Shown: positions 24,656-33,349, numbered from the stretch's first letter. The stretch: 64,000 bases of DNA from Gilvimarinus sp. DA14 (GCF_024204685.1 NZ_CP100350.1:1962501-2026500); one strand, 5' to 3'. A program made the numbers and translations. Notes: a model not told the origin generated them from the sequence alone.

Positions 24656-25372
24656 ATGGCAGACCCCTGCTTTCAAATCAAAGGCACCAGTGTCACCAGC
24701 ATGGTGCTGGATTTATACCATTACCAAAGCGAAGAATTTGCCCGCACCCTGCACGAAAAAGTGCAGACCGCGCCATTGTTTTTTACCGGCTCGCCACTGT
24801 TTATAAACCTCGCCTCTTTTAGCGGAGAGTTGAACAAAACCGAGCTGCAAGAGATTATCAAACATTGTCAGGCGCTGGGTTTTCAACTGTTCGGCTGCAA
24901 GGGCGGCAGCGAGCCCCAGGCCAAAATGGCCAAAGACTTAGGGTTGGTGCACATTCCCTCCAGCCGCCCGCGTCCGGAAAAAGCTGAGCAGGCGCCGGAG
25001 CCAGAGCCCGTTGCAGTGCAAAGTCCGGCCCCCGATACGGCCAGTCGCCCTACTCGTATTATTGAGCGCCCGGTGCGCTCGGGGCAGCAAATTTACGCCG
25101 AGGGCTCAGATTTAATACTGCTGGCTCAGGTGAGTGAAGGCGCCGAAGTCATTGCCGACGGCAACATTCACGCCTATGGCCCGCTGCGTGGGCGCGCGCT
25201 GGCCGGGGTGCGCGACAATCCCAACGCGCGTATATTCTGTCAGCATCTGGAGGCCGAACTGGTTTCAATTAACGGGCACTTTGTGCTCAACGACACCCTG
25301 CGGGAAAGTTGCTGGAAGCAACCGGCACAGGTTTTTTTACAAGACGATTCCATTGAAATTGCCGCACTGTAA
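24656..25372 (+). CDS. minC: Septum site-determining protein MinC
   Basis: 238 residues. An N-terminal FtsZ-inhibiting domain (CFQIKGTSVTSMVLDLYHYQ to about 105), a Pro/Glu-rich linker (PRPEKAEQAPEPEPVAVQ) and a C-terminal beta-helix (VRSGQQIYAEGSDLILLAQVSEGAEVIADGNIHAYGPLRGRALAGV) that binds MinD. MinC blocks Z-ring assembly near the poles. First gene of minCDE; AGGATG precedes the ATG. Confidence 0.97.
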   Translation: MADPCFQIKGTSVTSMVLDLYHYQSEEFARTLHEKVQTAPLFFTGSPLFINLASFSGELNKTELQEIIKHCQALGFQLFGCKGGSEPQAKMAKDLGLVHIPSSRPRPEKAEQAPEPEPVAVQSPAPDTASRPTRIIERPVRSGQQIYAEGSDLILLAQVSEGAEVIADGNIHAYGPLRGRALAGVRDNPNARIFCQHLEAELVSINGHFVLNDTLRESCWKQPAQVFLQDDSIEIAAL

Positions 25373-25400
25373 AAAGTGCCAAACACATTGAGGAAACACC

Positions 25401-26210
25401 GTGGCTAAAATTATTGTTGTGACTTCGGGTAAAGGCGGCGTAGGCAAAACAACCTCCAGTGCCGCTATTTCAACGGGCCTGGCATTGCGCGGCCACAAAA
25501 CCGTGGTAATTGATTTTGACGTGGGCCTGCGCAACCTGGATTTGATTATGGGCTGCGAGCGCCGCGTGGTATACGACTTTGTTAACGTAATTAACAAAGA
25601 AGCGTCGCTAAAGCAGGCGCTGATTAAAGACAAGCGCACTGAGGGTTTGTTTATTCTGCCCGCCTCGCAAACCCGCGATAAAGACGCCCTGACCCACGAG
25701 GGCGTTGAAGCCGTGTTAGACGAGCTGGCGAAAGATTTCGACTATATTATTTGCGACTCCCCCGCCGGTATTGAGCAGGGCGCGCAAATGGCGTTGTACT
25801 TTGCCGAAGAAGCCATAGTGGTAACCAACCCCGAGGTTTCCTCAGTGCGCGACTCCGACCGTATTCTGGGCATTTTGCAAAGCAAATCGCGCATGGCCGA
25901 ACAGGGTAAGTCAGTTAAAGAACACCTGCTGCTGACCCGCTACAATCCCGCCCGAGTTGCCAGCTCTGAAATGCTGAGCGTGGCAGACGTAGAAGAAATT
26001 CTTGCCATTCCGCTGCTGGGCGTGATTCCCGAGTCCGAAGCGGTACTCAAGGCTTCTAACCAAGGTGCACCGGTTATTCTTGACGAAGATTCAGAGGCCG
26101 GCCAGGCGTACTCTGACGCCGTATCGCGCCTGCTGGGCGAAGACGTAGAACACCGTTTCTTGGAACAACAGAAAAAAGGATTTTTACAGCGTCTGCTGGG
26201 AGGCAAGTAA
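25401..26210 (+). CDS. minD: Septum site-determining ATPase MinD
   Basis: 269 residues. The deviant Walker [14 protein letters not shown] (about residues 11-23), switch I/II regions ([34 protein letters not shown]) and the C-terminal amphipathic membrane-targeting helix ([12 protein letters not shown]) are all present. It recruits MinC to the membrane and oscillates with MinE. Its stop codon overlaps the minE start (TAATG). Confidence 0.98.
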   Translation: MAKIIVVTSGKGGVGKTTSSAAISTGLALRGHKTVVIDFDVGLRNLDLIMGCERRVVYDFVNVINKEASLKQALIKDKRTEGLFILPASQTRDKDALTHEGVEAVLDELAKDFDYIICDSPAGIEQGAQMALYFAEEAIVVTNPEVSSVRDSDRILGILQSKSRMAEQGKSVKEHLLLTRYNPARVASSEMLSVADVEEILAIPLLGVIPESEAVLKASNQGAPVILDEDSEAGQAYSDAVSRLLGEDVEHRFLEQQKKGFLQRLLGGK

Positions 26211-26470
26211 TGGGCATTCTTGATTATCTGTTAAAAAAGAACAAACCCTCATCGTCGGCCTCGGTCGCCAAAGAGCGCCTGCAAATTATCGTCGCACACG
26301 AACGCAGCACCCGCGGCCAACCTGACTACCTGCCGCTGATGCAGCAGGAAATTCTGGAGGTGATCCGCAAGTATGTGGACATTGATCAGGATCAGGTGTC
26401 CGTGCAACTGGATAACGAAGACGACTGCTCGGTGCTGGAGCTAAACATTACCCTGCCCGACGCCAAGTAA
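26210..26470 (+). CDS. minE: Cell division topological specificity factor MinE
   Basis: 86 residues, normal length. The N-terminal MinD-interacting helix ([13 protein letters not shown]) and the C-terminal dimerisation domain ([29 protein letters not shown]) are clear. It stimulates MinD ATPase and confines MinCD to the poles. Translationally coupled to minD. Confidence 0.97.
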   Translation: MGILDYLLKKNKPSSSASVAKERLQIIVAHERSTRGQPDYLPLMQQEILEVIRKYVDIDQDQVSVQLDNEDDCSVLELNITLPDAK

Positions 26471-26475
26471 ACCTG

Positions 26476-26503
26476 TGCGGCCGGCATTTATCTGTCGGCC
26501 GCA
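26476..26503 (+). terminator. Hairpin after minE
   Basis: TGCGGCCG (26476-26483) pairs with CGGCCGCA (26496-26503) across a 12-base loop, 6 bases after the minE stop. The T tract is poor. Confidence 0.5.
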
Positions 26504-26672
26504 TACGTATTCAATACCAGCAGCCCGGGTTTAACACCCCCTTAACACTCAATGCTGCGCACTTAGCGTACAATAGCGCCCTTTCCATAATTCCAATCAC
26601 AACCCCAACTATCATTTATAACCGGACATGCCTGCATGTGCCGGGTACAGCTCGTTAATACGCGAAGGATAT

Positions 26673-27848
26673 ATGCACACAGAACAACCCAAACTCAGTA
26701 AAGGCACTATGTGGCTTATCGAAATCGCCCTCGCACTAGGCGGCTTTGGCATTGGCACAGGTGAATTCGCCGCTATGGGGCTGATGCCCGCCATCGCCAC
26801 AGACATGGGCGTGAGTGAACCACAAGTGGGGCTGATTATCAGCGCCTATGCGTTTGGCGTGGTGGTAGGCGCGCCGGTACTGGCCGTGTTTGGAGCCAAA
26901 CTTTATCACCGCCACCTGTTGCTGGTGCTGATGGGCTTTTACGCCCTCGCCAATATCGCCAGCGCCTTTGCCCCTAATTACGAATCACTGTTAGCGCTGC
27001 GGTTTATCGCAGGCCTGCCCCACGGTACCTACTTTGGTGTTGCCGCCTTGGTGGTGGCGAGCCTGGTGCCGCCCAACCAGCGCGGCAAAGCCGTCAGCCG
27101 GGTAATGGTGGGGTTAACGCTCGCCATCTTAATTGGCAACCCGCTCGCCACCTGGCTGGGGCAATCGATTAGCTGGCGCTACGCCTTCGCCCTGGTAGGT
27201 ATTATTTCGGTGATAACGGTCGCCATGATTATTGCCTTTGTACCGCTCAACCGACAGCAGCTGCGCAACAAACCACTGGCTGAGCTGAAAGCGTTTAACA
27301 ACCCGCGGGTGTGGCTGGCGCTTATGATTGGCGCCACCGGCTTTGCCGGGGTTTTCTGCGTATTCAGCTATCTGGCTCCCACCATCTTGCAGGTAACCGG
27401 CGTAGGCGAGAATTGGATTCCCATCGCCATGGGCGTGTTTGGCTTTGGCGGCTTCTGCGCCAACTTTTTGGGCGGCTGGCTGTTCGACAAATACCAGTTT
27501 AAAGCGGTGGGCTGGCTGTTAGTCTGGAGCATTGTTGTTCTGCTCATTTACCCGTTTACCACCGGCCACCTCTGGAGTTTATTAATCGCCATATTCACCG
27601 TGGGTACAGTCGCGGCCATTTCGCCACCACTGCAAACGCACTTAATGGATGTCGCCACCGGCGCTCGAACCCTGGCCGCCGCCTCGCATCACGCGGCCTT
27701 TAACACCGCCAATGCTATTGGCCCATTGCTGGGCGGCTTTGCTATTTCGGCCGGTTTTGGTTGGAGTTCGACTGGGTTTGTGGGGGCGATTACGGCGGTG
27801 ATTGGGTTGGTGTTTTTTGGGTTGGCGTGGCGGTTGGAGAAACGGTGA
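26673..27848 (+). CDS. MFS efflux transporter (AraJ/arabinose-efflux-permease type)
   Basis: About 391 residues from the ATG at 26673, with GAAGGATAT upstream; an upstream in-frame start at 26628 gives a non-homologous tail. Twelve membrane segments. The start LIEIALALGGFGIGTGEFAAMGLMPAIATDMGVSEPQVG and the block LIAGLPHGTYFGVAALVVASLVPPNQRGKAVSRVM with the MFS motif GxxGxxxxG region match DHA1 exporters such as AraJ, YdhP or NepI. The substrate cannot be inferred. Its last 48 bases have a diverged copy at 30516-30563. Confidence 0.9.
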   Translation: MHTEQPKLSKGTMWLIEIALALGGFGIGTGEFAAMGLMPAIATDMGVSEPQVGLIISAYAFGVVVGAPVLAVFGAKLYHRHLLLVLMGFYALANIASAFAPNYESLLALRFIAGLPHGTYFGVAALVVASLVPPNQRGKAVSRVMVGLTLAILIGNPLATWLGQSISWRYAFALVGIISVITVAMIIAFVPLNRQQLRNKPLAELKAFNNPRVWLALMIGATGFAGVFCVFSYLAPTILQVTGVGENWIPIAMGVFGFGGFCANFLGGWLFDKYQFKAVGWLLVWSIVVLLIYPFTTGHLWSLLIAIFTVGTVAAISPPLQTHLMDVATGARTLAAASHHAAFNTANAIGPLLGGFAISAGFGWSSTGFVGAITAVIGLVFFGLAWRLEKR

Positions 27849-28056
27849 ACTAAAGTTCACATAATTTGAGATCTATAACCATTATAGCGTCGTAGCCCGT
27901 CTCGATTCATATATCGGTTTTTCGTTACTCCAGTGGCCGAATACCGGCACTGCAATGCACCAAGCATGTCATATTAATCAACCGACTACCCCTGGCTCAA
28001 TTGTGTAAGATACCAAACAACGTTAGCGCCTTTAATGTGTAAAGAGAGGAACCACT

Positions 28057-30399
28057 ATGAGACGGATATTCCAAGTAACAGCCTGTGCCGTGCTTTGCCT
28101 GGCAGGGGCTGCGGCCAGCGCAGCATCCAAGGGAATCGACCGAACCACACTGCCCATTGAGCCTGCCAAATTCAACGGCAAAATTAGCGAAACTTTCGAA
28201 GATTCCAAGCAAGATTATCCGCAACCCATTACTCCTCCCGACGGCGCACCCAACGTCGTTGTCGTGCTCATTGATGATTTTGGGTTCGGCCACCCCGGCA
28301 CCTTTGGTGGGCCAGTACCCACACCATCATTGGATAACCTAGCCAACCAAGGCTTGCGCTACAACACCTTCCATACCACCGCCATTTGCTCCCCTACACG
28401 GGCGGCACTGCTCACCGGGCGCAATCATCATCAGGTCGCCTTCGGCACAATTTCTGAACTATCAACCGGTTACCCGGGTTACCACTCGGTATGGCCCAAA
28501 GAAACCGCGAGCATTGCTGAGATCCTCAAAGGTAACGGTTATAGCACAGCCGCTTTCGGCAAGTGGCATAACACACCGGACTGGGAAACCAGCCCTGTCG
28601 GCCCGTTCGACCACTGGCCAACCGGCCTTGGTTTTGAATATTTCTATGGTTTTCAAGGGGGCGAGACCAGCCAGTGGGAGCCCCAGCTGTTTCGCAATAC
28701 AACCCCTGTTGAACCCGAGAAAAAGCCAGAGGAAGGCTACCACCTAACAGAGGATTTGGTTGACGATGCCATTGTATGGATGAACCAACAACAGTCCATT
28801 GCGCCCGACAAACCATTCTTTGTTTACTTCGCCACGGGCGCAACCCATGCACCACTGCACGCCCCCGAAGAATGGATTAACAAATTCGACGGCCAGTTTG
28901 ACCAAGGCTGGGATAAAGTCCGTGAAGAAACCCTGGCTCGACAAAAGCAGCTGGGCGTTGTTCCAGAAAATACACTGCTCACCCCAAGGCCCAAGGAAAT
29001 CTCCGCCTGGGACTCTCTGTCCGACGATGCCAAAACCCTGTACGCCCGTCACCAGGAAGCATTCGCAGGTTTTGCTGCACACACTGACTACCATGTCGGT
29101 CGCTTACTTGCCGCCATCGAAGCCATGCCGGACAGTGATAACACTTTGGTTATCTATATCGCCGGCGACAATGGCCCCAGTGCAGAGGGAAGCCTGTCGG
29201 GCACACTCAACAATATGATGACCCAAAACGGTATTCCAGACTCGGTCGAGGCTCAGTTACCCAAAATGGATGAAATTGGTGGCCCGCTGCATGAAAACCA
29301 CTTCCCGGTAGGTTGGGCTTGGGCAGGCTCGGCACCATTTCAATGGATGAAGCGCGTACCCTCGCACTTTGGCGGCACTCGCAACGGCATGGTGATTTCC
29401 TGGCCAGAAAAAATTAAAGACAAAGGCGGCTTGCGTAGCCAGTTCCATCACGTCATCGATGTTGCACCAACCATTCTCGAAGCCGCCGGCTTGCCAGAAC
29501 CCAGCAAAGTGAACGGCGCCAAGCAAACGCCAATGGCTGGCACCAGCATGCTGTATAGTTTTGCCGAGGCCAAGGCCCCAAGCCAACGCACAACACAATA
29601 CTTTGAAACTGGCGGGCACCGAGCCATTTACCACGACGGCTGGGTGGCGGCATCATTCCACGGCGTACCCTGGGCCCTATCCGGCTCAGCCGGCTTTGCC
29701 AACGACACGTGGGAGCTCTACAACATCGAGGAAGACTTCTCGCAAGCGGTAGATCTGGCAAAGCAACACCCAGACAAACTCAAGAAGTTAAAGAAAATCT
29801 TTGATAAGGAAGCGAAAAAATACAACGTTTACCCTCTCGATGATCGCTTTGTTGAACGCGCTAGCAACCCAGAACGCCCGAGCGTCACTCGGGGTAAAAC
29901 TCACTTTGAGTATGTACAGGGTGTGAAAAGAATTCCCGAAGGCAGCGCGCCTCCGGCTTATGCACGCAGCCACGTTATTAATGTGAGCCTCGACTCATCA
30001 GGCGTTGATGATAACGGTGTATTGGTTGCAAACGGCGGCTCAAGTGCGGGTTACACCCTGTACGTGATGGACGGAAAACCTGTGTACGAAGTCAACTTCT
30101 TCGGCAAAGAAAGGTATAAAGTCATCGCTGACAGTATCCTGCCTAAAGGCAAGGTGACCTTAACCATGCAGTACACCCAAGAAGGCGAAGCCCCCAACGG
30201 CGGCAGCGCTAAACTTTTGGTGAACGGCAAAGAAGTCGGCAGTGGAAGGATTGATATGGTACCTCCTGTACGATATTCCGCTACAGAGACACTCGATATA
30301 GGTATGGACCTGGGTGCCACCGTTTCCACTGCATACAGTCATATGGGACCGTTTGAATTTAACGGAACCATTGAAAAGGTCACGTTCGACTTACAGTAG
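28057..30399 (+). CDS. Arylsulfatase (type I, formylglycine-dependent)
   Basis: 780 residues with a signal peptide (cleavage after ASAASK). Metal ligands Asp73-Asp74 lie in NVVVVLIDDFGFG, and the sulfatase signature TTAICSPTRAALLTGR gives Cys111 in CxPxR as the residue converted to formylglycine. FGKWHNTPDW and IAGDNGPSAEGS supply the Lys/His and Asp/Asn sites. About 170 C-terminal residues (from VKRIPEGSAPPAYARSHVI) form an extra beta-rich domain seen in long arylsulfatases of the AtsA type. It cleaves sulfate esters in the periplasm; natural substrate unknown. No maturase gene is in the window. Confidence 0.94.
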   Translation: MRRIFQVTACAVLCLAGAAASAASKGIDRTTLPIEPAKFNGKISETFEDSKQDYPQPITPPDGAPNVVVVLIDDFGFGHPGTFGGPVPTPSLDNLANQGLRYNTFHTTAICSPTRAALLTGRNHHQVAFGTISELSTGYPGYHSVWPKETASIAEILKGNGYSTAAFGKWHNTPDWETSPVGPFDHWPTGLGFEYFYGFQGGETSQWEPQLFRNTTPVEPEKKPEEGYHLTEDLVDDAIVWMNQQQSIAPDKPFFVYFATGATHAPLHAPEEWINKFDGQFDQGWDKVREETLARQKQLGVVPENTLLTPRPKEISAWDSLSDDAKTLYARHQEAFAGFAAHTDYHVGRLLAAIEAMPDSDNTLVIYIAGDNGPSAEGSLSGTLNNMMTQNGIPDSVEAQLPKMDEIGGPLHENHFPVGWAWAGSAPFQWMKRVPSHFGGTRNGMVISWPEKIKDKGGLRSQFHHVIDVAPTILEAAGLPEPSKVNGAKQTPMAGTSMLYSFAEAKAPSQRTTQYFETGGHRAIYHDGWVAASFHGVPWALSGSAGFANDTWELYNIEEDFSQAVDLAKQHPDKLKKLKKIFDKEAKKYNVYPLDDRFVERASNPERPSVTRGKTHFEYVQGVKRIPEGSAPPAYARSHVINVSLDSSGVDDNGVLVANGGSSAGYTLYVMDGKPVYEVNFFGKERYKVIADSILPKGKVTLTMQYTQEGEAPNGGSAKLLVNGKEVGSGRIDMVPPVRYSATETLDIGMDLGATVSTAYSHMGPFEFNGTIEKVTFDLQ

Positions 30400-30415
30400 C
30401 ACCTTCCTCTCGTGC

Positions 30416-30454
30416 ACTCCGGGTCAAATCGCAAAGTTGGATTTTTCCCGGAGT
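30416..30454 (+). terminator. Hairpin after the arylsulfatase gene
   Basis: ACTCCGGG (30416-30423) and CCCGGAGT (30447-30454) form an 8-bp stem with a 23-base loop, followed by TTT. Confidence 0.55.
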
Positions 30455-30515
30455 TTCTGCGGCTAACCCTTTTATCAGCTATTTATCGCGTATATAGCCT
30501 AGTGGCAAAGTTTTC

Positions 30516-30563
30516 GCGATTGGTGGCGTGTTTTTTGGTTTGGCGTGGAGGTTGGAGAAGCGG
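30516..30563 (+). pseudogene. Fragment of an MFS transporter 3' end
   Basis: Read in one frame this segment encodes GVFFGLAWRLEKRE; the MFS gene at 26673 ends VFFGLAWRLEKR. The two 48-bp segments (30516-30563 and 27798-27845) agree at about 40 positions. Only the tail is present here and it has no start. It is either the remnant of a paralogous transporter or a by-product of a duplication around the arylsulfatase gene. Confidence 0.6.
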
Positions 30564-30621
30564 GAGGGTTTGCGGGCTGACGCCTGAGATGAATGAAGCC
30601 GCCCTCGCGGGCTTTTTGTTT

Positions 30622-30848
30622 GCCCGAGTCGCCGGGCGTGGCGAGTTACTTTTCTGTTGTTTGGGCAACAGAAACCTAACGAAAAGAAAAGCCCACCCCG
30701 GCGAATAGCCCTAAAGGGTGCCCTTACTACGGTCAATTTTTGAGGGCCGTATCGACGCGCCTTCCCTGGCGCGGCGATACTTGCGTGAGCGTCCTGCTCA
30801 CTTACCCACAAAAATAGACCTTCGTTCGGCTCATTCGCAGGGGCCCAA
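30622..30848 (+). repeat. Dispersed structured repeat, copy C (diverged)
   Basis: Same orientation as copy B. The left end (GCCCGAGTCGCCGGGCG, GCGAGTTACTTTT) and the right end (ACCTTCGTTCGGCTCA; compare CCTCCACTCGGCTCA) are recognisable, while the middle differs in sequence but keeps the plan: TTTCTGTTG/CAACAGAAA (30651-30674), outer stem 30731-30742 with 30809-30820, inner hairpin 30749-30780 with loop TTCCCT, inner hairpin 30785-30801 with loop GTCCT. The stem bases are replaced by compensating pairs. Confidence 0.7.
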
Positions 30849-31293
30849 TAGGTATAAGGCCGCGCTAGCGCGCTACTTTTTCTGTTCTGTCATTCCGTGC
30901 CGCGACACGGAATCCAACTAAAAAGCGTGATTTGTCGCCACCTTACGCCTGCCAAACCAACCCTCTACATCTACCAAGTGAATGGCCCAGAACACTAAGC
31001 CATCAGGCCGATTTACCCTTTTTCAGCAGAAAGCCCTTGTTCAAGAGCATATGCCAGACCGCCAGCACAATATTTCACCATGACGATCAATCAGTTACAG
31101 CAACCTTGCCGCGAGAGGTAAAAAGCCTTACATTGGTGTAAAAACAAGACAGAGTCTTTCTTTCCCTTGCCATGGAGCGGTACCAAAGTGCGCTTTTATT
31201 CTTTACTTTAAACCACTTCCACCCAGTTGATAAGCCGCATTCTAGCGACGTTATATTGCGGCGGGGAATTTTACTTTGTCTTTTGAATTAGCT
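30849..31293. other. Intergenic stretch leading to the HNH cassette
   Basis: No gene with a convincing start or domain. A small hairpin (CCGTGCCGCGACACGG, about 30896-30911) is visible. The last 80 bases become AT-rich and end in an attC right arm (TTTGAATTAGCTGTTAGCC, 31282-31300) like those in the 1-1.5 kb array. I could not place the R'' end of that attC. Confidence 0.5.
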
Positions 31294-31315
31294 GTTAGCC
31301 GCTTCTGAGAGAGGG

Positions 31316-31330
31316 ATGAAAACTCAGTGA
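31316..31330 (+). CDS. Four-codon leader ORF overlapping the HNH start
   Basis: GAGAGAGGG precedes an ATG at 31316 that encodes MKTQ and stops at TGA 31328-31330. The stop overlaps the GTG start of the HNH gene (31327). This looks like a coupling device that gives a cassette gene with a weak start a ribosome supply, comparable to ORF-11 of attI1. Inference only. Confidence 0.45.
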   Translation: MKTQ

Positions 31331-32268
31331 ATTTCAAAGAATCTATAGATCATCTAATTGAAAACTATATCGTAGAAAAAACGAAAGATTTCACAGGTAA
31401 TGCTTTAGCGAATCATTTAAGAAATGTAATTCCTGATAATGTAAGGAAGGCGTTAGGAGAAAACGACCGATATTACGTCAAAGGGAGTGCTGGACAAAGT
31501 GGCTGGGCCAACGTTCCTTGGATTTCAGTTTTAGATAGAACAGTTACCACGAGTCCTCAAAATGGTTTTTATCTTGTTTACTTACTTAGAGAAGATGGTG
31601 CAGGTGTTTATTTAAGCCTCAATCAAGGTGTCACAAACCTAAAAGAAAAATACGGCAAGTCTGTAAGTGACGTACTCCGAGTAAGAGCAGCAGATTTTAA
31701 TGCTCAGATTAAATTTCAACATAAAGGATCTATTGAGGGGCCAATTGACTTAGCTTCATCTAAAAAAGGCTCTTTGGGAGACTTATATCAACATGGGGCT
31801 ATCTACTCGATTTACTATGAAAAAGGTAAGATTCCTGAAGATTCTGAGCTTGAGCATGACCTAATAGCCTTTGTTGACCTTTATCTTAAAATGGTTGTAA
31901 ATCAAAGTGTCTCAGATGGTTCAAATGTAGAAGAAGATGAAGCTGGCTTAGATGTAGAAGACGGCACTAAGCTACGTGAGCATAAAAGAATTGAGCGGAA
32001 TCAAAAGCTAGCAAAGAAAGTCAAAGAACTTCAAGGTTACAAGTGTTCTGCATGTGGTTTCGATTTCGAAAAGAAATATGGTGAAATTGGTAAAGGCTTT
32101 ATTGAAGCGCACCATTTGACTCCTGTTTATAATATTAAGGGTAAAAAGGTAGGCTTGGATCCAGTAAAGGACTTTTCTGTACTGTGTTCAAATTGCCACC
32201 GGATGATACACAAAACACAGCTTGCTGATAGAGTCGAAGAGTTTAAAGCTCAGTATGTCACCGGCTAA
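31327..32268 (+). CDS. HNH endonuclease with McrB-N-like (DUF3578) domain
   Basis: 313 residues from GTG. Residues 1-190 resemble the DUF3578/MrcB N-terminal DNA-reading domain (ENDRYYVKGSAGQSGWANVPWISVLDRTVTTSPQNGFYLVYLLRED, LGDLYQHGAIYSIYY). The acidic linker 200-215 leads to an HNH nuclease: YKCSACGFDF, GFIEAHHLTPV (His262-His263) and VLCSNCHRMIHK, with zinc Cys240, Cys243, Cys287 and Cys290. This pairing is typical of type IV-like restriction enzymes that cut modified DNA. It is the only gene of its integron cassette; its stop codon lies within the attC R'' core. A role in phage defence is inferred. Confidence 0.88.
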   Translation: MNFKESIDHLIENYIVEKTKDFTGNALANHLRNVIPDNVRKALGENDRYYVKGSAGQSGWANVPWISVLDRTVTTSPQNGFYLVYLLREDGAGVYLSLNQGVTNLKEKYGKSVSDVLRVRAADFNAQIKFQHKGSIEGPIDLASSKKGSLGDLYQHGAIYSIYYEKGKIPEDSELEHDLIAFVDLYLKMVVNQSVSDGSNVEEDEAGLDVEDGTKLREHKRIERNQKLAKKVKELQGYKCSACGFDFEKKYGEIGKGFIEAHHLTPVYNIKGKKVGLDPVKDFSVLCSNCHRMIHKTQLADRVEEFKAQYVTG

Positions 32269-32369
32269 CAAGTGGCTGCAACCGACCGAAAAAACTGTCA
32301 CTTGTTTTGCCAAAAAGCCGGCAAAACAACCGCCATTTTTTTTGCGGCGACTGATCCAGGCGTTCAGAT
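32263..32369 (+). other. attC site of the HNH cassette
   Basis: R'' GGCTAACAAGTGG (32263-) and the right arm CTGATCCAGGCGTTCAGA (ending at 32368) pair as an imperfect hairpin with the AAC/GTT cores and TGG/CCA blocks expected of attC. The internal hairpin TTTTGCC-AAAAAGCC-GGCAAAA lies near 32312-32333. Total 107 bp. The R' core GTTCAGA deviates from GTTRRRY by one base. Confidence 0.7.
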
Positions 32370-32390
32370 AAAATCAAGGAATATAGAAAA

Positions 32391-32732
32391 ATGAGAAAAA
32401 TAATTGGATTTTGTGCCCTGGCATTCGCCGCCTATTCGGTATGCGCGGAGGAGTCGTTTATGGTTTACTCGAAGGTATACGATGAAGGTGCTTTAATCGG
32501 CTCGCCTGGGCTGGCGGTCGCACCTGAGACTGAGGCCTCAGTATCGCAAGATAACTATACGCTGAACCTTGCGTTAAGCGATATTAAGGACAAAACCGCG
32601 AAAGTAACGGCGAGTGTGATAATCGATGGTGAAGAGTTCTCGCCTTCGTTTCTGGTGGAGTTTGGCAAAGAAGCCACTGTCACGTCGGAGGGCGCTTCGC
32701 TGTCGGTAACCGTGCAGCGACTCGGTAGCTGA
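32391..32732 (+). CDS. Small secreted beta-rich protein, unknown
   Basis: 113 residues with a signal peptide (cleavage after YSVCAEE). The mature part is about 95 residues of alternating strands (AVAPETEASVSQDNYTLNLALSDI, AKVTASVIIDGEEFSPSFLVEFGKEATVTS, ASLSVTVQRL). The phrases ending in 'gkeAtV' recall the short strand pairs of secretin or peptidase-M56-associated domains, but no family is certain. It starts 22 bases after the attC of the HNH cassette. No reciprocal attC follows, so it may be chromosomal. Confidence 0.68.
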   Translation: MRKIIGFCALAFAAYSVCAEESFMVYSKVYDEGALIGSPGLAVAPETEASVSQDNYTLNLALSDIKDKTAKVTASVIIDGEEFSPSFLVEFGKEATVTSEGASLSVTVQRLGS

Positions 32733-32744
32733 TAGCGTCGTGGG

Positions 32745-32773
32745 CCCGGAGTTCAGCATGGTTACACTCCGGG
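32745..32773 (+). terminator. Hairpin after the small secreted-protein gene
   Basis: CCCGGAGT (32745-32752) and ACTCCGGG (32766-32773) form an 8-bp stem with a 13-base loop, followed by TTAATCT. The same stem word appears after the arylsulfatase gene (30416-30454). Confidence 0.55.
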
Positions 32774-32820
32774 TTAATCTAAGCTGCCCCGCACTCCCCT
32801 AGCCTATTAATGGAGACTCC

Positions 32821-33288
32821 GTGCCGATAATAAGAAACGCTACTCCGGCAGACTTGGCGTATATGCATGAAGCGCTGTTTCGCTTGAACGAGCTACATCA
32901 TCAGGCAGAGCCGGATTATTTTATGTCTGCCGCTGACATTTCTGACCACAAGAACCTCGTCGCTTACATAGATAAAAACGATGCCTTCGCTTTTATTGCG
33001 GAACACGATGCAATGCCCATTGGGTTTGCGGTCGGAGAAATCAGGGAGCTTAAATCATCCATTTCTAAAACGATAAAGATGGGCTCAATTGAAGAGATTT
33101 ATGTCGAAGAGCACTACAGAGATACTGGAGTGGGTAAAACCCTTTACGCGGCCATAGAGGAGCATTGCCGGGACCGGGGTGCAACCGACTTATTTACGGA
33201 GGTGTGGGGGTTTAATGAATCGGCGCTCTCGTTCTACGCCGCTCGCGGCTTAACCACGCACGTTCATTGGCTTAGAAAAAGGTTATAA
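32821..33288 (+). CDS. GNAT family N-acetyltransferase
   Basis: 155 residues from a GTG start with GGAGA 8 bases upstream. The fold is evident: IRNATPADLAYMHEALFRL at the start, MGSIEEIYVEEHYRDTGVGKTLYAAIEEHCRDRGA (acetyl-CoA pyrophosphate loop RDTGVGK) and NESALSFYAARGL at the end. The substrate is unknown; the pattern is that of small-molecule or protein N-acetyltransferases. Confidence 0.9.
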   Translation: MPIIRNATPADLAYMHEALFRLNELHHQAEPDYFMSAADISDHKNLVAYIDKNDAFAFIAEHDAMPIGFAVGEIRELKSSISKTIKMGSIEEIYVEEHYRDTGVGKTLYAAIEEHCRDRGATDLFTEVWGFNESALSFYAARGLTTHVHWLRKRL

Positions 33289-33349
33289 TTCCCGCACCCT
33301 CTAAGAGCTCTCTGGTCGATATGAATCGGGAAAACGAAACCTACTTTTT

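Larger units (their letters stand above)
31295..32362 (+). mobile_element. Integron gene cassette carrying an HNH endonuclease
   Basis: The cassette opens at the core GTTAGCC (31294-31300) and its own attC begins with GGCTAAC (32263-32269), the exact reverse complement, as expected for a cassette excised and inserted as a circle. The gene fills nearly the whole cassette. It is AT-rich relative to its flanks. No integrase gene is in the window. The sequence after the attC does not show a matching next cassette. Confidence 0.75.
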
